Counted from the first letter of the stretch, positions 1-9,013 are shown. The stretch is DNA of 64,000 bases from Albidovulum litorale (GCF_025751495.1 NZ_JAOWKZ010000001.1:627920-691919); one strand, 5' to 3'. Program-made: numbers and translations. Notes: a model not told the origin generated them from the sequence alone.

Positions 1-1154
1 CGGGCGCGATTGTAATAGGCGTCGTAGAACCCGGCCGATAGCACATAGGTCCCGATCATCACCCGGCGCTGAACCTCGTGACCGAAGCCCTCGGCGCGGG
101 TTTTTTCGTACATCTCGGTGATGCCGTCGCCCTGGGCCAGCTTGGCACGGTGGCCATAGCGCACCCCGTCATAGCGGGCGAGGTTCGAGGACGCCTCGGC
201 GGGCGCGACCACGTAATAGGCGGGCAGCGCGTATTTCGTGTGCGGCAGCGAGATATCGACGATCTCGGCGCCCGCATCCTTCATCATCGCGGTACCGTCA
301 GCCCAGAGCTTCTCGATCTCTTCGGGCATGCCGTCCATGCGGTATTCGCGGGGAATGCCTATCTTCTTGCCCCGGATGTCACCCGTGAGGGCCGCCTCGA
401 AATCCGGCACAGGCAGGTCGGCGGACGTCGAGTCCTTCGGGTCATGGCCGCACATCGCCTGTAGCATGATCGCTGCATCGCGCACATCCTTGGTCATCGG
501 CCCGGCCTGATCGAGCGACGAGGCGAAGGCGACGATCCCCCAGCGCGAGCAGCGGCCATAGGTCGGCTTGATGCCAGTTATGCCGGTGAAGGCGGCGGGC
601 TGGCGGATCGAGCCGCCGGTATCGGTGCCGGTCGCGGCAAGGCAGAGGTCGGCGGCAACCGCGCTCGCCGAACCGCCCGAGGACCCGCCCGGGGTCAGCG
701 CAGTATCGTCATTGCCGCGCCGCCACGGATTGACCGCGTTGCCGTAGCACGAGGTCTCGTTCGAGGACCCCATGGCAAATTCGTCCATGTTGAGCTTGCC
801 GAGCATCACCGCGCCTGCATCGGCCAGTTGCTCGCTGACGGTGGATTCGTATTCGGGTTTGAAATTCTTAAGGATGTTCGACGCGGCCTGCGACGGGACG
901 CCTCTGGTGCAGAACAGATCCTTGATGCCCACTGGGATACCGCACATCGACGGCGCATCGCCCGCCTTGATGCGGGCATCCGCCGCCGCAGCGCGCTCGC
1001 GCGCGATCTCGGGCGTCTTGTGCACGAAGGCATTGAGCGCCCCGGCCCCCTCGATCGCCGACAGGCAGGCTTCGGTCAGTTCCGCAGAACTGGTTTCACC
1101 CTTGCGCAACGCATCGCGCGCCGCCGCAATCGTCAGTTGGTTCAGCGCGCTCAT
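1..1154 (-). CDS. gatA: Aspartyl/glutamyl-tRNA(Asn/Gln) amidotransferase subunit A, C-terminus outside the window
   Basis: GatA is the amidase of the GatCAB complex, which hydrolyses glutamine and passes ammonia to GatB for conversion of mischarged Glu-tRNA(Gln) or Asp-tRNA(Asn). The amidase signature is intact: the catalytic Lys lies in [10 protein letters not shown], and the Ser-rich loop [15 protein letters not shown] carries the Ser-cisSer-Ser-Lys machinery. About 384 N-terminal codons are visible. The family usually has about 490, so the gene is cut by the window edge rather than broken. The ATG start overlaps the gatC stop as ATGA, which fixes the start and implies translational coupling. 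Confidence 0.97.
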   Translation of the reverse strand, partial: MSALNQLTIAAARDALRKGETSSAELTEACLSAIEGAGALNAFVHKTPEIARERAAAADARIKAGDAPSMCGIPVGIKDLFCTRGVPSQAASNILKNFKPEYESTVSEQLADAGAVMLGKLNMDEFAMGSSNETSCYGNAVNPWRRGNDDTALTPGGSSGGSASAVAADLCLAATGTDTGGSIRQPAAFTGITGIKPTYGRCSRWGIVAFASSLDQAGPMTKDVRDAAIMLQAMCGHDPKDSTSADLPVPDFEAALTGDIRGKKIGIPREYRMDGMPEEIEKLWADGTAMMKDAGAEIVDISLPHTKYALPAYYVVAPAEASSNLARYDGVRYGHRAKLAQGDGITEMYEKTRAEGFGHEVQRRVMIGTYVLSAGFYDAYYNRA

Positions 1155-1438
1155 TCGACCACCTTCGGCACTGCAAAGAACCCCTCGCGCGCATCGGGTG
1201 CGTTCGACAGGATCTTGTCGACCATATTGCCATCCGTCACCACGTCCTCGCGCCGCTTCAGACGCATGGGCGTCACCGAGGTCATCGGCTCCACGCCCTC
1301 GACATCGACCTCATTGAGCTGTTCCATGAAGGCGAGCACGGCGGACAATTCGCCTGCCAGCGCCGGAAGGTCATCTTCCTTCACGGCAATCCGTGCCAGA
1401 TGCGCGACCTTGCGCGCGGTGTCGGTGTCAATGGACAT
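1151..1438 (-). CDS. gatC: Aspartyl/glutamyl-tRNA amidotransferase subunit C
   Basis: This 95-aa protein has the normal GatC length. GatC wraps around GatA and GatB and stabilises the amidotransferase complex. Recognisable family features are the N-terminal [13 protein letters not shown] helix, the [16 protein letters not shown] segment and the C-terminal [16 protein letters not shown] tail. It is the first gene of a gatC-gatA unit, with a 4-nt stop/start overlap into gatA. gatB is not in the window. The divergent hydrolase gene begins 84 bp upstream, so the promoter must lie in that short gap. Confidence 0.96.
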   Translation of the reverse strand: MSIDTDTARKVAHLARIAVKEDDLPALAGELSAVLAFMEQLNEVDVEGVEPMTSVTPMRLKRREDVVTDGNMVDKILSNAPDAREGFFAVPKVVE

Positions 1439-1522
1439 CGGGCTGTACTCCGTCCTTGGATCGGGGCAGGGTTTACCCTCAGGGCGACCGGCCCGCAAGG
1501 GCGGCAACACTGGGAGGATGCC

Positions 1523-2215
1523 ATGAAAATCACCTGGCTTGGCCATTCCGGCTTTCGTATCGAGATCGGGGGGGCGGTGATCCTGCTCGACCCCTGGCTG
1601 ACCGGTAATCCGATGTTCCCGGCCGAGAGGCGGACAGAGGCGATTGCGGGGGCGACGCACGTGATGATCACCCATGGCCACGGCGATCACACCGGCGACG
1701 CGGTGGGCATCGCAAAGGATGGCGGCATTCCGGTGGTCGGCATCTACGATCTGATCTCCCATTGGGAGGCCGCCGAAGGGATTTCCGGTATCGGGTTCAA
1801 CAAGGGCGGCACGGTCGATCTGGGCGGCGCGAAGATCACGATGGTGGCGGCGAGTCATTCTTCCTCGCTTGCCGGGCGCGACGGGCCGGTCTATGCCGGG
1901 CATGAGGCGGGCTACATGATCGCGGGCGAGGGTCACGTGATCTATGTCTCGGGCGATACCGACATCATGGCCGATATGGGATGGATGGGCGAATATCATA
2001 AACCCGATATCGGCATTCTCGCCTGTGGGGGCCATTTCACCATGGACATGAAGCGGGCGGCCTGGGCGGCGAAGAAATATTTTGCCTTCAAGACCGTTAT
2101 CCCCTGTCATTACAGAACCTTCCCGCTGCTGGCTCAGTCAGCGGATGAGCTGAAGTCCGGCCTGCCGGGCGTGAATGTGATCGAGCCCGACGTGCTGAGC
2201 CCGATCACGATCTGA
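1523..2215 (+). CDS. Metal-dependent hydrolase, UPF0173/metallo-beta-lactamase fold
   Basis: A 230-aa member of the UPF0173 branch of the metallo-beta-lactamase superfamily. The metal-binding HGHGDH motif sits at residues 51-56. Further ligand-like residues are in AASHSSS, SGDTDIM and the C-terminal IPCHYRTFP. The protein starts with [11 protein letters not shown], typical of the family. The ATG at 1523 was chosen because a GGAGG lies 5 nt upstream; a longer in-frame extension back to 1400 overlaps gatC and lacks a ribosome site. It diverges from gatCA. Substrate is unknown; members are annotated only as metal-dependent hydrolases. Confidence 0.9.
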   Translation: MKITWLGHSGFRIEIGGAVILLDPWLTGNPMFPAERRTEAIAGATHVMITHGHGDHTGDAVGIAKDGGIPVVGIYDLISHWEAAEGISGIGFNKGGTVDLGGAKITMVAASHSSSLAGRDGPVYAGHEAGYMIAGEGHVIYVSGDTDIMADMGWMGEYHKPDIGILACGGHFTMDMKRAAWAAKKYFAFKTVIPCHYRTFPLLAQSADELKSGLPGVNVIEPDVLSPITI

Positions 2216-2257
2216 AATTGCCCGGGTCGCCGGGGCCGCCGAACGGCCTCCCCGGCT

Positions 2258-2485
2258 TCACAATTCCCAGTAGGAACGGCCCCGCGACGGGGGCTCCAGC
2301 CCGACATCGCGACGGACATGATCCGACAGATCGGCATCGTAGCGCCGCCTGTAGCGGTGCCTGCGGAAGGCGAGGTTCACCGCAGCCAAGATAACGGCAT
2401 AGACACCGTAGCGGTGGACAAGCACCGCTACGGCCCGGACATGGGGCCGGTCCTCGGGGCGGACGGGTATGAAATGTGCGTTCAT
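2258..2485 (-). CDS. DUF1127-like small basic protein
   Basis: A 75-aa protein with a hydrophobic N-terminal half (VAVLVHRYGVYAVILAAVNLAF), an Arg-rich stretch and a C-terminal LSDHVRRDVGLEPP segment. The last resembles the DUF1127 core (Leu-x-x-hydrophobic-x-x-Asp-Ile/Val-Gly-Leu). DUF1127 proteins in alphaproteobacteria are small RNA-binding or phosphate/arginine-linked regulators, but several subtypes have no known role. The ATG at 2485 was chosen over a start ten codons upstream because GGAG lies 7 nt before it. It is monocistronic, tail-to-tail with the hydrolase gene. Confidence 0.6.
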   Translation of the reverse strand: MNAHFIPVRPEDRPHVRAVAVLVHRYGVYAVILAAVNLAFRRHRYRRRYDADLSDHVRRDVGLEPPSRGRSYWEL

Positions 2486-2633
2486 TGTATCACTCCGCCA
2501 GGCGCCATTCGGCACACTGGTTCCTTTGGATGAAGTCAGGTTTGGAACACGCGGTAGGTCCGCAGCGGACAGGCCGGTTTCCGATTACGGGTTCAGGAAA
2601 ATGAGGCGAAGAAACTCGCCTGATTTCTGACGG

Positions 2634-2738
2634 TTACGAGGCGCTCTGATAGCGGTCGCAGGTCAGTGGGCGGGCGGACACAGCCATCCCCCAGACGCCG
2701 ACACGGGTGCGGAGCGCAGCGAGATCATAATGGTTCAT
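2634..2738 (-). CDS. Possible 34-aa small protein with a perfect Shine-Dalgarno
   Basis: A short ORF starting MNHYDLAALRTRV and ending CDRYQSAS. Its only strong support is an AGGAGG at 2745-2750, 6 nt before the ATG, in a gap otherwise free of genes between the sulfotransferase stop (2866) and the DUF1127-like gene start (2485). No family is recognised. The central VGVWGMAV is mildly hydrophobic, but no clear membrane helix is present. It could be a true small protein, a leader peptide, or chance. Confidence 0.4.
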   Translation of the reverse strand: MNHYDLAALRTRVGVWGMAVSARPLTCDRYQSAS

Positions 2739-2865
2739 CCAACGCCTCCTTTGTTCGCGTGTCGGGACGGCGCGTCTATACACCGATTCCGGCTGGCAGG
2801 AACCGCGGAATTGTACCCTTGAGCGGTTGAGGATTGTATGTGTTCGCCTCGACACAATACCGGCG

Positions 2866-3750
2866 TCACACGGTCGCTGATCCCCATTCCAGCCAGCGCA
2901 CGTCGTCCTCGGGCAACAATTCGCGGATGCGCCGGTCGTAAAGGGCGACTTCGTCGGGTGTAAGGTGCTTTTCCCACTTGTTGTTGGTGCCGCTCGCGAA
3001 AAACGTCTCGGCATTGTCGAGTACCGATTTCTGGTCCTGAACAGCTTCCCGGGCATTTGCCTTCATCGTGTCGAAACGGGCACCTTCGACAATTTCATCA
3101 ATCAGGTTTTCAGGATGATCGCAGCCGAGGATCTCCGCGATCCGCAGGACCTGCCCTTTCAGGTCGCGCTTTAGATCCGCGTAATGAACGAGATGCACGT
3201 TGGGCAGATGCGCCCAACGCCGGAAGGACTGATAGTGATAGGTGATCGAGTCGAGCGTCATATCGTCGTTGCCGCCGTCTTTCGAAGCGTCGTCCAAGTA
3301 CATCCGGAAGCCTTCGGAAATCGCGTCGGGAAAGCGGTCCTTCATCAGGTCGACATTCATCGCCAGCGCGAAGCGGCGCATTGAAAAATGCACGTCGAGA
3401 GGGTGTCGGTAGACCGCGAAATAAGTGCAGGCTGGGTCAAAGGTGATTCCATCCAGCGGCGTATGCGACTTGATACAGCGGCGGTGGGTCTGGGCGGTCA
3501 TTGTGGCCGCGCGCGCGTCAATATCGCGAAACCCGCAATCGACCCAAAGCGATATCTGGTCCAGCACCTTGTCCATACCGGGCCGACCATGGATCAACAT
3601 CAGGACAATGGCCTGAACCCAGGTCGTTCCGCATTTCGGCGGCGTTACCACCAAGGTGTCATCGGGCCGGAGCGCGAAACGATCCCATATGGTCGAATTA
3701 GTGATCCGGCCCTGATAGATCTTGGAACGTGTCGGCAAATCACCTGTCAT
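2866..3750 (-). CDS. Sulfotransferase domain protein (PAPS-dependent type)
   Basis: A 294-aa cytosolic-type sulfotransferase. The 5'-phosphosulfate loop PPKCGTTW is at residues 37-44. The 3'-phosphate-binding region follows as YRHPLDVHFSMRRFA, and a late EKHLTPDE segment resembles the family C-terminus. Such enzymes move a sulfuryl group from PAPS to hydroxyl or amine acceptors; the acceptor here is unknown. The ATG at 3750 is preferred; a TTG 18 codons upstream also opens the frame. It sits alone between tadA and the small genes. The capsule genes that could supply an acceptor are 34 kb away. Confidence 0.88.
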   Translation of the reverse strand: MTGDLPTRSKIYQGRITNSTIWDRFALRPDDTLVVTPPKCGTTWVQAIVLMLIHGRPGMDKVLDQISLWVDCGFRDIDARAATMTAQTHRRCIKSHTPLDGITFDPACTYFAVYRHPLDVHFSMRRFALAMNVDLMKDRFPDAISEGFRMYLDDASKDGGNDDMTLDSITYHYQSFRRWAHLPNVHLVHYADLKRDLKGQVLRIAEILGCDHPENLIDEIVEGARFDTMKANAREAVQDQKSVLDNAETFFASGTNNKWEKHLTPDEVALYDRRIRELLPEDDVRWLEWGSATV

Positions 3751-3812
3751 GTTCCGGTCTGCCCCTTCCCAGAAAAGGCTAGCTCTAAGCGGGCATTCGA
3801 CCAAGCATTATG

Positions 3813-4268
3813 TCAGCCACGGCGTCCGGCGAAGAATTCCTGCAATAGCCGCGCCGCCTCTTCCGCCCCGATGCCGTCATAGACCTCGGGCACGTGGTGG
3901 CATTGGGCATGGGCAAAGACCCGCGCCCCGTGGGCGACGCCGCCGGATTTGGGATCTTCCGCCCCGTAATAAAGGCGCCCGATCCGGGCGAAGGAAATCG
4001 CCGCCGCGCACATCGGGCAGGGTTCGAGCGTGACATAGAGGTCGTGATCCGGCAGCCGCTCGGACCCGACTAGGGCACAGGCTGTGCGTAAGGCCAGCAC
4101 TTCGGCATGGGCAGTCGGATCATTCAGTTCGCGCGTGCGGTTGCCCGCTGCCGCCACGACCCGGCCGTCCGGTGCCACCACGACCGCGCCCACCGGCACC
4201 TCGCCGCGTGCCGCAGCCGCCCGCGCCTCGTCCAAGGCCTGATCCATATGGCTGCGAAATTCGCTCAT
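3813..4268 (-). CDS. tadA: tRNA-specific adenosine deaminase
   Basis: TadA deaminates A34 to inosine in the tRNA-Arg(ACG) anticodon. The 151-aa protein carries the zinc deaminase motifs: HAE at 54-56 (zinc ligand His and proton-shuttling Glu) and PCPMC at 83-87 (two Cys ligands). Length is normal for bacterial TadA. The gene is convergent with nothing immediate and head-to-head with rluB, whose start is about 100 bp away. That neighbourhood (tadA/rluB divergent) is familiar in Rhodobacteraceae. Start chosen at MSEFRSHMD, the ATG at 4268. Confidence 0.95.
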   Translation of the reverse strand: MSEFRSHMDQALDEARAAAARGEVPVGAVVVAPDGRVVAAAGNRTRELNDPTAHAEVLALRTACALVGSERLPDHDLYVTLEPCPMCAAAISFARIGRLYYGAEDPKSGGVAHGARVFAHAQCHHVPEVYDGIGAEEAARLLQEFFAGRRG

Positions 4269-4368
4269 GGCCCCTCATGCCCTGCCCCGTGCCCTCACGC
4301 AAGCGCTTCCCCCGGGCGGTGATTCTGTATAGAGGGGGCGCTTCAGTGCCATTCCCGGGGGCGGACCC

Positions 4369-5808
4369 ATGAGCGACGACAAATCCAAGGGCGAACGTAT
4401 CGCTAAGGCCATGGCGCGCGCGGGCGTCGCCTCGCGCCGGGATGCGGAAAAAATGATTCTTGAGGGCCGCGTTTCGGTGAACGGGCAGAAGGTGGTAAGC
4501 CCCGCGCTCGACGTCACGCCCACCGACAAGGTGATGCTGGACGGCAAGCCCATCGACGCGCCGCAGCCCGCGCGGCTTTGGCTCTATTACAAGCCGGTTG
4601 GCCTCGTGACCTCGGCCAAGGATGAAAAGGGCCGCCAGACCGTCTTCGACACGATGCCCGAGGGCATGCCGCGCGTGATGAGCGTCGGGAGGCTCGACCT
4701 CAATTCAGAAGGGCTGCTGCTCCTGACCAATGATGGAGAGTTGAAACGGCAGCTGGAGCTGCCCTCCACCGGCTGGCTGCGAAAATACCGGGTTCGGGTG
4801 AACGGCCGCCCGAACGACGCGACCTTCGATCCCCTGCGCCGTGGCGTGGCCATCGAGGGCGAAGAATTCCAGCCGATGGAAATCACGCTCGACAAGCAGC
4901 AGGGCGCCAATGCCTGGCTGACGGTCGGGCTGCGCGAGGGCAAAAACCGGGAAATCCGCCGCGCAATGACCGAGGTGGGGCTGATCGTGAACCGGCTGAT
5001 CCGGGTCAGCTATGGCCCGTTCCGGCTGAACAAGATGAAGCCGGGCGATGTCGTCGAGGTGAAGGCCAAGGTAATGCGCGAGCAGCTCGGCGGGTTGATC
5101 GGCGAGGAACCGGCTGAAGAAAAGCGCAAACCGCGCGACGGTGACGCACCGCGCGATCGCAAGCCACGCACACCGCGCGGCGGTGACGCCAAGGGTCCGC
5201 ACAAACCACGCGCCCCACGCCGGGACGAGGACGGCGGGGCGAAGTCCCCCCGCTGGACGAAACGCCCCGACCGCGATGGCGATACGGGTCCGGCGCGGCA
5301 ACGGGACGACCGGCCGAAGAGCGGCAAACCCCGGTTCCCGCGCGACGAAGACAAGGGGGCTTCGGGTGAGCGCAGGTTCTCAAAACCCCGCCATGATGGC
5401 GAACGGACGGAGCGCGACGGCGACCGCAAGTTAGGGAAACCGCGCGCGAAGACCGAGGGTTCCGGGCAGGATGGTGCGCGCAGGTTCGGGAAACCACGAA
5501 CTGAAGGCGAACAGACGGAACGCAAATACTCCAAACCCCGCGCTGAAAATGCACGGGGCGAGCGCAAGTTCCAGAAACCGCGCGACGAAGGCGGACGCGG
5601 TGACGACGCGCCGGATCGCAAGTTTGCCAAGCCGCGCACCGGCGCAGCCCAGGCCGAACGCGGCGGCGAGCGCAAGTTCTCCAAACCCCGCGATGGCGGG
5701 CCTGCGGGTGCCAAAGGGGGCAAACCCGCACCACGGCGCGACAACAGTCAGGGGCGTGACCGACCAAAGACCGGCGGGCCGCGCAAGGGACCGCAGGGAC
5801 GCAAATAA
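4369..5808 (+). CDS. rluB: RluB/RsuA-family rRNA pseudouridine synthase with a long basic repeat tail
   Basis: The N-terminal S4 RNA-binding domain (residues about 8-60) and the RsuA-family catalytic domain (about 68-230) are intact. The catalytic Asp is D110 in GRLDLNSEG, and KPVGLVTS sits at 75-82. RluB isomerises a uridine (U2605 in E. coli) in 23S rRNA. From about residue 235 to 479 the protein is a low-complexity Arg/Lys/Pro/Gly tail. It contains at least seven copies of a basic-aromatic-x-KPR unit (for example RRFSKPR, RKFQKPR, RKFAKPR), separated by acidic or Gly-rich linkers. The tail roughly doubles the normal length and is probably disordered and RNA-binding. Confidence 0.95.
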   Translation: MSDDKSKGERIAKAMARAGVASRRDAEKMILEGRVSVNGQKVVSPALDVTPTDKVMLDGKPIDAPQPARLWLYYKPVGLVTSAKDEKGRQTVFDTMPEGMPRVMSVGRLDLNSEGLLLLTNDGELKRQLELPSTGWLRKYRVRVNGRPNDATFDPLRRGVAIEGEEFQPMEITLDKQQGANAWLTVGLREGKNREIRRAMTEVGLIVNRLIRVSYGPFRLNKMKPGDVVEVKAKVMREQLGGLIGEEPAEEKRKPRDGDAPRDRKPRTPRGGDAKGPHKPRAPRRDEDGGAKSPRWTKRPDRDGDTGPARQRDDRPKSGKPRFPRDEDKGASGERRFSKPRHDGERTERDGDRKLGKPRAKTEGSGQDGARRFGKPRTEGEQTERKYSKPRAENARGERKFQKPRDEGGRGDDAPDRKFAKPRTGAAQAERGGERKFSKPRDGGPAGAKGGKPAPRRDNSQGRDRPKTGGPRKGPQGRK

Positions 5809-6041
5809 CGCATCAGCGAACCGCGAATTCTTGCCCGACCGCGTGGTCAGCGCCGGGATGGGCTTGGCGCGCGGCCCCGGGCGTGCGAAGCTTGGCCAAA
5901 GTGGTGGGCCCTGAACCGGCACGCGGCCCTTTGGCATCGCAAAATGGGCAGTGGCGATCGGATATCCACCCGTGTTCGACCCGTAAGGAGGCCGGTCTGA
6001 CCACCCGTTCAACCCTGCCCGCCCGGACCGCCTGAGTCGCC

Positions 6042-6983
6042 ATGCGCTTTCATGTATCCTGGTCTGTTCTGTACCTCCCGATCCTGATGGTCGGGCTGTC
6101 GGCCTGCACGACGACCGGTCCTGGCCCGGAATCGGTAGCCGGCGGCACATCTGGCGAGCCGCGGATCACCACACCATCGCCGCAAAGCCAGGTCGAACGG
6201 GCCTATTACGCGCGTGTAGAGGCGAATTATCTGGCCCAAGACCTTCTGCGGGTTGACGGTGGGGCCGAGGATGCCCCTTTCGGACCGCGTGAACTGGCCG
6301 AAAACTTCTTGCGCATTGCGTTCTTTGACGAGTTCACAGAACGCGGCGGACAACTGGTTGCGGAAGCCAGCGAGAACCGGCTGCACCGCTGGCGGCAGCC
6401 GGTGCGGATCGGCGTGGAATTCGGCGCCTCCGTCCCGCTCGAACAGCGGCGCGCCGACGAGGCGGTGATCAGCGACTATGCCTCGCGGCTGTCGCGCCTC
6501 ACTGGCCTGCCGATACGGGTCAGCACCTGGCGCCCGAACCATGTCGTGATGATTGTTAATGCAGGCGAGCGCGCGGGGGTCGTCGACCGCATCCGCGTCT
6601 TCGCACCCGAAGTGTCCGACGCCGCGCTTGACAGCGTGGCCCACATGCGCCCCGATACCTATTGCACCGTCTTTTCTTTCACGCCGGGACAGAGCGCATC
6701 CTACTCTGGCGCGCTGACGGTGATCCGTGGTGAGTTGCCCGACCGGCTGCGCCTTTCCTGTATTCACGAGGAACTGGCCCAGAGCCTCGGCCTTGTCGCC
6801 GACCACCCCCGGGCGCGCCCCTCGATCTTCAACGACAATGAAGAGTTCGCCCTGCTGACGCGGCAGGACGAACTGATGCTGCGCATGCTTTATGACCGAC
6901 GCCTCAGCCCCGGCATGACGCTGGCCGAGGCGCGGCCTATCGTCGAGGCGATGGCAGCGGAACTGCTACCCGCGGGAAGCTGA
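6042..6983 (+). CDS. DUF2927 family lipoprotein
   Basis: A 313-aa exported protein with a lipobox LSAC whose lipidated Cys is residue 22, followed by a TTTGPGPES linker. The mature part matches the DUF2927 pattern: ELAENFLRIAFFDE, a W-R-x-P segment (HRWRQPVRIGVEF), and CIHEELAQSLGL, where a His-Glu pair resembles a metallopeptidase helix. The family has no established function. The ATG at 6042 directly precedes a basic residue and hydrophobic signal core. A non-coding gap of 233 bp separates it from rluB. Confidence 0.85.
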   Translation: MRFHVSWSVLYLPILMVGLSACTTTGPGPESVAGGTSGEPRITTPSPQSQVERAYYARVEANYLAQDLLRVDGGAEDAPFGPRELAENFLRIAFFDEFTERGGQLVAEASENRLHRWRQPVRIGVEFGASVPLEQRRADEAVISDYASRLSRLTGLPIRVSTWRPNHVVMIVNAGERAGVVDRIRVFAPEVSDAALDSVAHMRPDTYCTVFSFTPGQSASYSGALTVIRGELPDRLRLSCIHEELAQSLGLVADHPRARPSIFNDNEEFALLTRQDELMLRMLYDRRLSPGMTLAEARPIVEAMAAELLPAGS

Positions 6984-7000
6984 TCCCCGCCGCCAAAGGA

Positions 7001-7426
7001 TCACGCCCTGCCTATCGGCACCTTCCGGGCTTTCGCGACCTCGGGCGCCGCGCGCGCGACGGTCAGCGTCAGCACACCATCCTTCAGATCGGCGCTGATC
7101 TTTCCGGCATCGGCATCGGCGGGCAGGCGGAACGACCGGCTGAAACTGCCATATTGGCGTTCGCTGAAATACCAGGTCTCACCCTTCTCCTCGCGGCTCT
7201 CCTTCTTTTCGCCCTTCACCGTGACCATGCCGTCATCGACGGTGATATCGATGTCCTTTTCATCAACACCCGGCAGTTCGACGGCGATCCGGTAGGTCTT
7301 GTCGTCCGACGAGGCTTCAGAGGCAGGGGCCAGCCATTCGGAAAGCCGCGCGCCGAAATGGCGGAAAGGCTCGTAGAAGCTCGGCCAGAAATTGCTTGTG
7401 GCAGGGGTTTTCTCAACCATGATCAT
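7001..7426 (-). CDS. Small heat shock protein, Hsp20 family
   Basis: A 141-aa small heat shock protein. The alpha-crystallin domain spans about residues 42-130, with the typical AVELPGVDEKDID and SFRLPADAD beta strands and the DLKDGVLTLTVAR segment. Such proteins bind unfolding clients without ATP. GAGG lies just upstream; either the ATG at 7426 or one two codons later (7420) could be used, and the latter has better spacing. It diverges from the sugar kinase gene. A perfect TTGAC-N4-GTCAA palindrome lies in the shared promoter region at 7479-7492. Confidence 0.94.
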   Translation of the reverse strand: MIMVEKTPATSNFWPSFYEPFRHFGARLSEWLAPASEASSDDKTYRIAVELPGVDEKDIDITVDDGMVTVKGEKKESREEKGETWYFSERQYGSFSRSFRLPADADAGKISADLKDGVLTLTVARAAPEVAKARKVPIGRA

Positions 7427-7478
7427 GCTCCTCTTTCTTGGAACTCAGTAAGTCTGCACCTGTTGGAGTTTCCGCGCC

Positions 7479-7492
7479 TTGACGTGCGTCAA
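7479..7492. promoter_or_regulatory. CRP/FNR-family operator-like palindrome TTGAC-GTGC-GTCAA
   Basis: A perfect 5-bp inverted repeat with a 4-bp centre, matching the TTGA-N6-TCAA pattern bound by FNR/Dnr/NnrR-type regulators. Its centre is 60 bp upstream of the hsp20 start and 90 bp upstream of the kinase start. It could therefore act at about -41.5 on either promoter. The match is exact; the regulator is inferred. Confidence 0.5.
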
Positions 7493-7575
7493 CATCCGAC
7501 GTCACCGACGTTGCGACGCTGGCCGGACTCGGTTAAGGAGGGGTCTGTTTACGCTAACATTGACCGGGGGCCAGG

Positions 7576-8499
7576 ATGATCCTGAGTTGCGGCGAGGCGC
7601 TGATCGACATGTTGCCCCGGAAGACCGGCACGGGCGAGGATGCCTTTGCCCCCTATCCCGGCGGCGCTGTGTTCAACACCGCGATCGCGCTCGGTCGGCT
7701 TGGCGCGCCCTCGGCGTTCCTTTCGGGCCTGTCGACGGACCTTTTCGGGACGGTTCTGACCGATGCGCTGACCGCGTCGGACGTCGACAGCACGCTTGCC
7801 ATCCGATCAGCCCGGCCGACGACGCTGGCCTTTGTGCGGCTCGTGAACGGACAGGCGAGTTATGCTTTCTATGACGAGAACACCGCCGGGCGGATGCTGA
7901 CCCCCGCCGATATGCCCGCCCTGCCCGATACGGTGAACGCGCTGTTCTTCGGCGGCATCAGCCTTGTTGGTGACCCCTGCGGCAGCGCATATGAGGCCCT
8001 GATGACGCGCGAAGCGGCGTCACGCGTCACGATGCTGGACCCAAACATCCGTCCCGGCTTCATCACAGATGAACCCGCCTATCGCGCCCGTATCGGGAGG
8101 ATGCTGGCGCTGTCGGACATCGTGAAAGTGTCGGACGAGGATCTGCGCTGGCTGGAAGGCCCCGGCGACATCGGCGAAGTCGCGGAACGGCTCCTCGCCC
8201 GTGGCCCCAAGGTGGTTTTCGTCACCGAAGGGGCGGAAGGCGCACATGGGTTCACCGCCCGACACGAAATCTCTGTACCCGCACGCAAGGTCACAGTCGC
8301 CGATACGGTCGGCGCGGGCGATACGTTCAATGCGGGCCTGCTTGCGGCGCTGCACCGTGACGGCCTGCTGACCAAAACCGCCTTGGCGGACTTGACACCC
8401 GATGCGATGGAGGCCGCCCTCACGCTCGGTTGCGCCGCTGCTGCGGTCACGGTATCCCGCGCCGGGGCCAATCCGCCCTGGGCCGGGGAGATCGACTGA
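7576..8499 (+). CDS. PfkB-family carbohydrate kinase, fructokinase-like
   Basis: A 307-aa ribokinase/PfkB-fold sugar kinase. The N-terminus [13 protein letters not shown] and [16 protein letters not shown] form the sugar-binding region. The C-terminal signature DTVGAGDTF (residues 243-251) carries the catalytic base Asp249 and the anion hole. Opening sequence and length suggest a fructokinase, but the exact sugar cannot be read. The stop is one base before the dtd start, so both genes are probably one transcript. The promoter region is shared with divergent hsp20. Confidence 0.9.
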   Translation: MILSCGEALIDMLPRKTGTGEDAFAPYPGGAVFNTAIALGRLGAPSAFLSGLSTDLFGTVLTDALTASDVDSTLAIRSARPTTLAFVRLVNGQASYAFYDENTAGRMLTPADMPALPDTVNALFFGGISLVGDPCGSAYEALMTREAASRVTMLDPNIRPGFITDEPAYRARIGRMLALSDIVKVSDEDLRWLEGPGDIGEVAERLLARGPKVVFVTEGAEGAHGFTARHEISVPARKVTVADTVGAGDTFNAGLLAALHRDGLLTKTALADLTPDAMEAALTLGCAAAAVTVSRAGANPPWAGEID

Positions 8500-8500
8500 G

Positions 8501-8938
8501 ATGCGGGCACTTGTTCAACGGGTCAGCGAAGCGCGCGTAACCGTCGCCGGGCGCGTGACCGGAGAGATCGGGGCGGGCCTGATGATCCTTGTCTGCGCCA
8601 TGCAGGGCGATACGGATGCTCAGGCCGACCAGCTTGCCCAGAAGATCGCGAAACTGCGGATATTCAAGGACGAGGCGGGCAAGATGAACCGTTCCCTTGT
8701 CGATACCGGCGGCGCAGCCCTCGTGGTCAGCCAGTTCACCCTTGCCGCCGACACGTCACGGGGCAACAGGCCGGGTTTCTCCACGGCCGCACCGCCGGAC
8801 GAGGGCGAAAGGCTTTACAATTATTTCTCCGACCGGCTGCGCGCGCTCGGGATCACGGTCGCGAACGGCGAGTTCGGCGCCGACATGGATGTGAGCCTCG
8901 TCAATCAGGGACCCGTGACGATCTGGCTGGACGTCTGA
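8501..8938 (+). CDS. dtd: D-aminoacyl-tRNA deacylase
   Basis: DTD cleaves D-amino acids (and Gly mis-attached to tRNA-Ala) from tRNAs, protecting translation. The 145-aa protein has the family opening [15 protein letters not shown], the SQFTLAAD catalytic strand and the [11 protein letters not shown] ending that carries the Gly-cisPro element (GP in NxGPVT). It starts one base after the kinase stop. Twin hairpins immediately downstream are candidate terminators. Confidence 0.96.
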   Translation: MRALVQRVSEARVTVAGRVTGEIGAGLMILVCAMQGDTDAQADQLAQKIAKLRIFKDEAGKMNRSLVDTGGAALVVSQFTLAADTSRGNRPGFSTAAPPDEGERLYNYFSDRLRALGITVANGEFGADMDVSLVNQGPVTIWLDV

Positions 8939-8948
8939 GCGCGCGCCG

Positions 8949-9000
8949 AAAAGTTTTGTCCAAAACTTTTCACGGAAGGATTTTGTTCCAAAATCCTTCC
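8949..9000. terminator. Two tandem perfect hairpins between dtd and the DMT permease gene
   Basis: Hairpin 1: AAAAGTTTTG (8949-8958), TC, CAAAACTTTT (8961-8970). Hairpin 2: GGAAGGATTTTG (8974-8985), TTC, CAAAATCCTTCC (8989-9000). The arms are perfect 10- and 12-bp complements with very short loops. The position between convergent ends (dtd plus, permease minus) suggests bidirectional termination. The pair is also compatible with a dispersed intergenic repeat. Confidence 0.6.
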
Positions 9001-9013
9001 GGACCGGAGGACC

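Noticed and set aside
1-1154. gatA as the amidase partner of nitrile hydratase
   Set aside because: The protein is coupled to gatC and has the tRNA amidotransferase opening; it lies 12 kb from the nitrile hydratase genes.
5006-5767. Two long minus-strand frames opposite the rluB tail
   Set aside because: They are produced by the repetitive GC-rich tail and consist of Arg/Ser/Pro low-complexity text without ribosome sites.
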